The notes under the pieces are model-generated. The model made no database searches. It saw only the letters and a program-made list of their open reading frames with translations, and was not told the origin of the DNA. A stretch of DNA of 64,000 nt. Origin: Rhizomys pruinosus (taxonomy: Eukaryota; Chordata; Mammalia; Rodentia; Spalacidae). Positions 63,922 through 64,000 of the stretch are shown here, one piece after another (the stretch's first letter is position 1; the number at the start of each line of letters is the position of its first letter). The position numbers and the translations under genes were made by a program. The DNA lies in contig VZQC01002896.1 in NCBI GenBank assembly GCA_009823505.1, positions 2,397,465-2,461,464 on the forward strand, in the 5' to 3' direction.

Positions 63922-64000
63922 TTTTTTTTTTTTTTTTTTGGTCTTTTCGAGACAGGGTCTCCCTGTAGCACCAGCTGTCCTGGAACTCACTTTGTAGACC
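63922..64000 (-). mobile_element. B1 SINE cut by window end
   Basis: Reverse B1 near consensus (GGTCTTTTCGAGACAGGGTC ... CACTTTGTAGACC). The head is outside the window. 63581-63920 shows no feature. Confidence 0.9.

Larger units (their letters stand above)
59279..64000 (+). other. SETD2: SETD2 intron 1, 5' part
   Basis: Donor GTAAGTC at 59279. No acceptor followed by the expected acidic continuation of SETD2 was seen to 64000. The first ~550 bp remain CpG-rich, then the composition drops to ordinary intron. 59850-60440 and 61060-61650 contain no recognised feature. Confidence 0.85.

Overview
This is repeat-rich vertebrate nuclear DNA from a rodent. The SINEs are B1 (7SL-derived), B2 (tRNA-derived, with recognisable A and B boxes), B3/B4-like and ID-like fragments. 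B2 points to a muroid. The B2 3' half and the B1 right end differ from the mouse, rat, hamster and deer-mouse forms I know, so an early-branching muroid such as a spalacid is plausible; that is inference. I recognise no bacterial gene, tRNA, rRNA or CRISPR array. Most open frames in the window are read through SINEs.

The one confident protein-coding gene lies at the right end. A CpG island (about 58.4-59.85 kb) holds the first coding exon of SETD2, the histone H3K36 trimethyltransferase, at 59208-59278 (+). It ends in a GTAAGT donor, and intron 1 runs off the window. Everything left of the island is upstream intergenic DNA.

Layout: 1-2.4 kb is a pile of SINEs. Between 2.4 and 36.9 kb one segment occurs three times in direct orientation: copy A 2399-13217, copy B about 13858-27248, copy C 27250 to about 36900. 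Each full copy carries a remnant of a gammaretrovirus-like (ERV1-type) provirus (RNase H/integrase and env leader pieces plus a 3' LTR), an old L2 fragment, a MIR and the same SINEs. Copies B and C add a second ERV env fragment ending in a polypurine tract. Single Ns at 1257, 13218 and 27249 sit at or near the joins, and small indels concentrate in SINE and ERV parts of B and C, so mis-joined haplotypes or gap filling must be excluded before this is called a triplication. One SINE presence/absence difference (A empty; B and C filled) shows that at least two real haplotypes or paralogues contribute. 36.9-58 kb is dense SINE territory. It includes a solo LTR with a 39-bp minisatellite (44.6-45.1 kb) and a processed AHCY pseudogene (46.66-50.48 kb) split by a B2, a complete non-autonomous ERVL-type element with a 5-bp target duplication, and a B1.

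The most interesting structure is a composite SINE. The first ~100 bp of B2 (with the pol III promoter) are fused at a constant junction to a full B1, and target-site duplications flank the whole unit. I find it at six independent places (9567, 37913, 40011, 42769, 50815, 51700), so it looks like a family that moves as one element. In two copies a later B2 inserted at exactly the B2/B1 junction. A four-SINE cluster just upstream of SETD2 (56.94-57.90 kb) reuses one 13-bp target three times and ends in an inverted B2 pair. I saw no recognisable L1 coding sequence.
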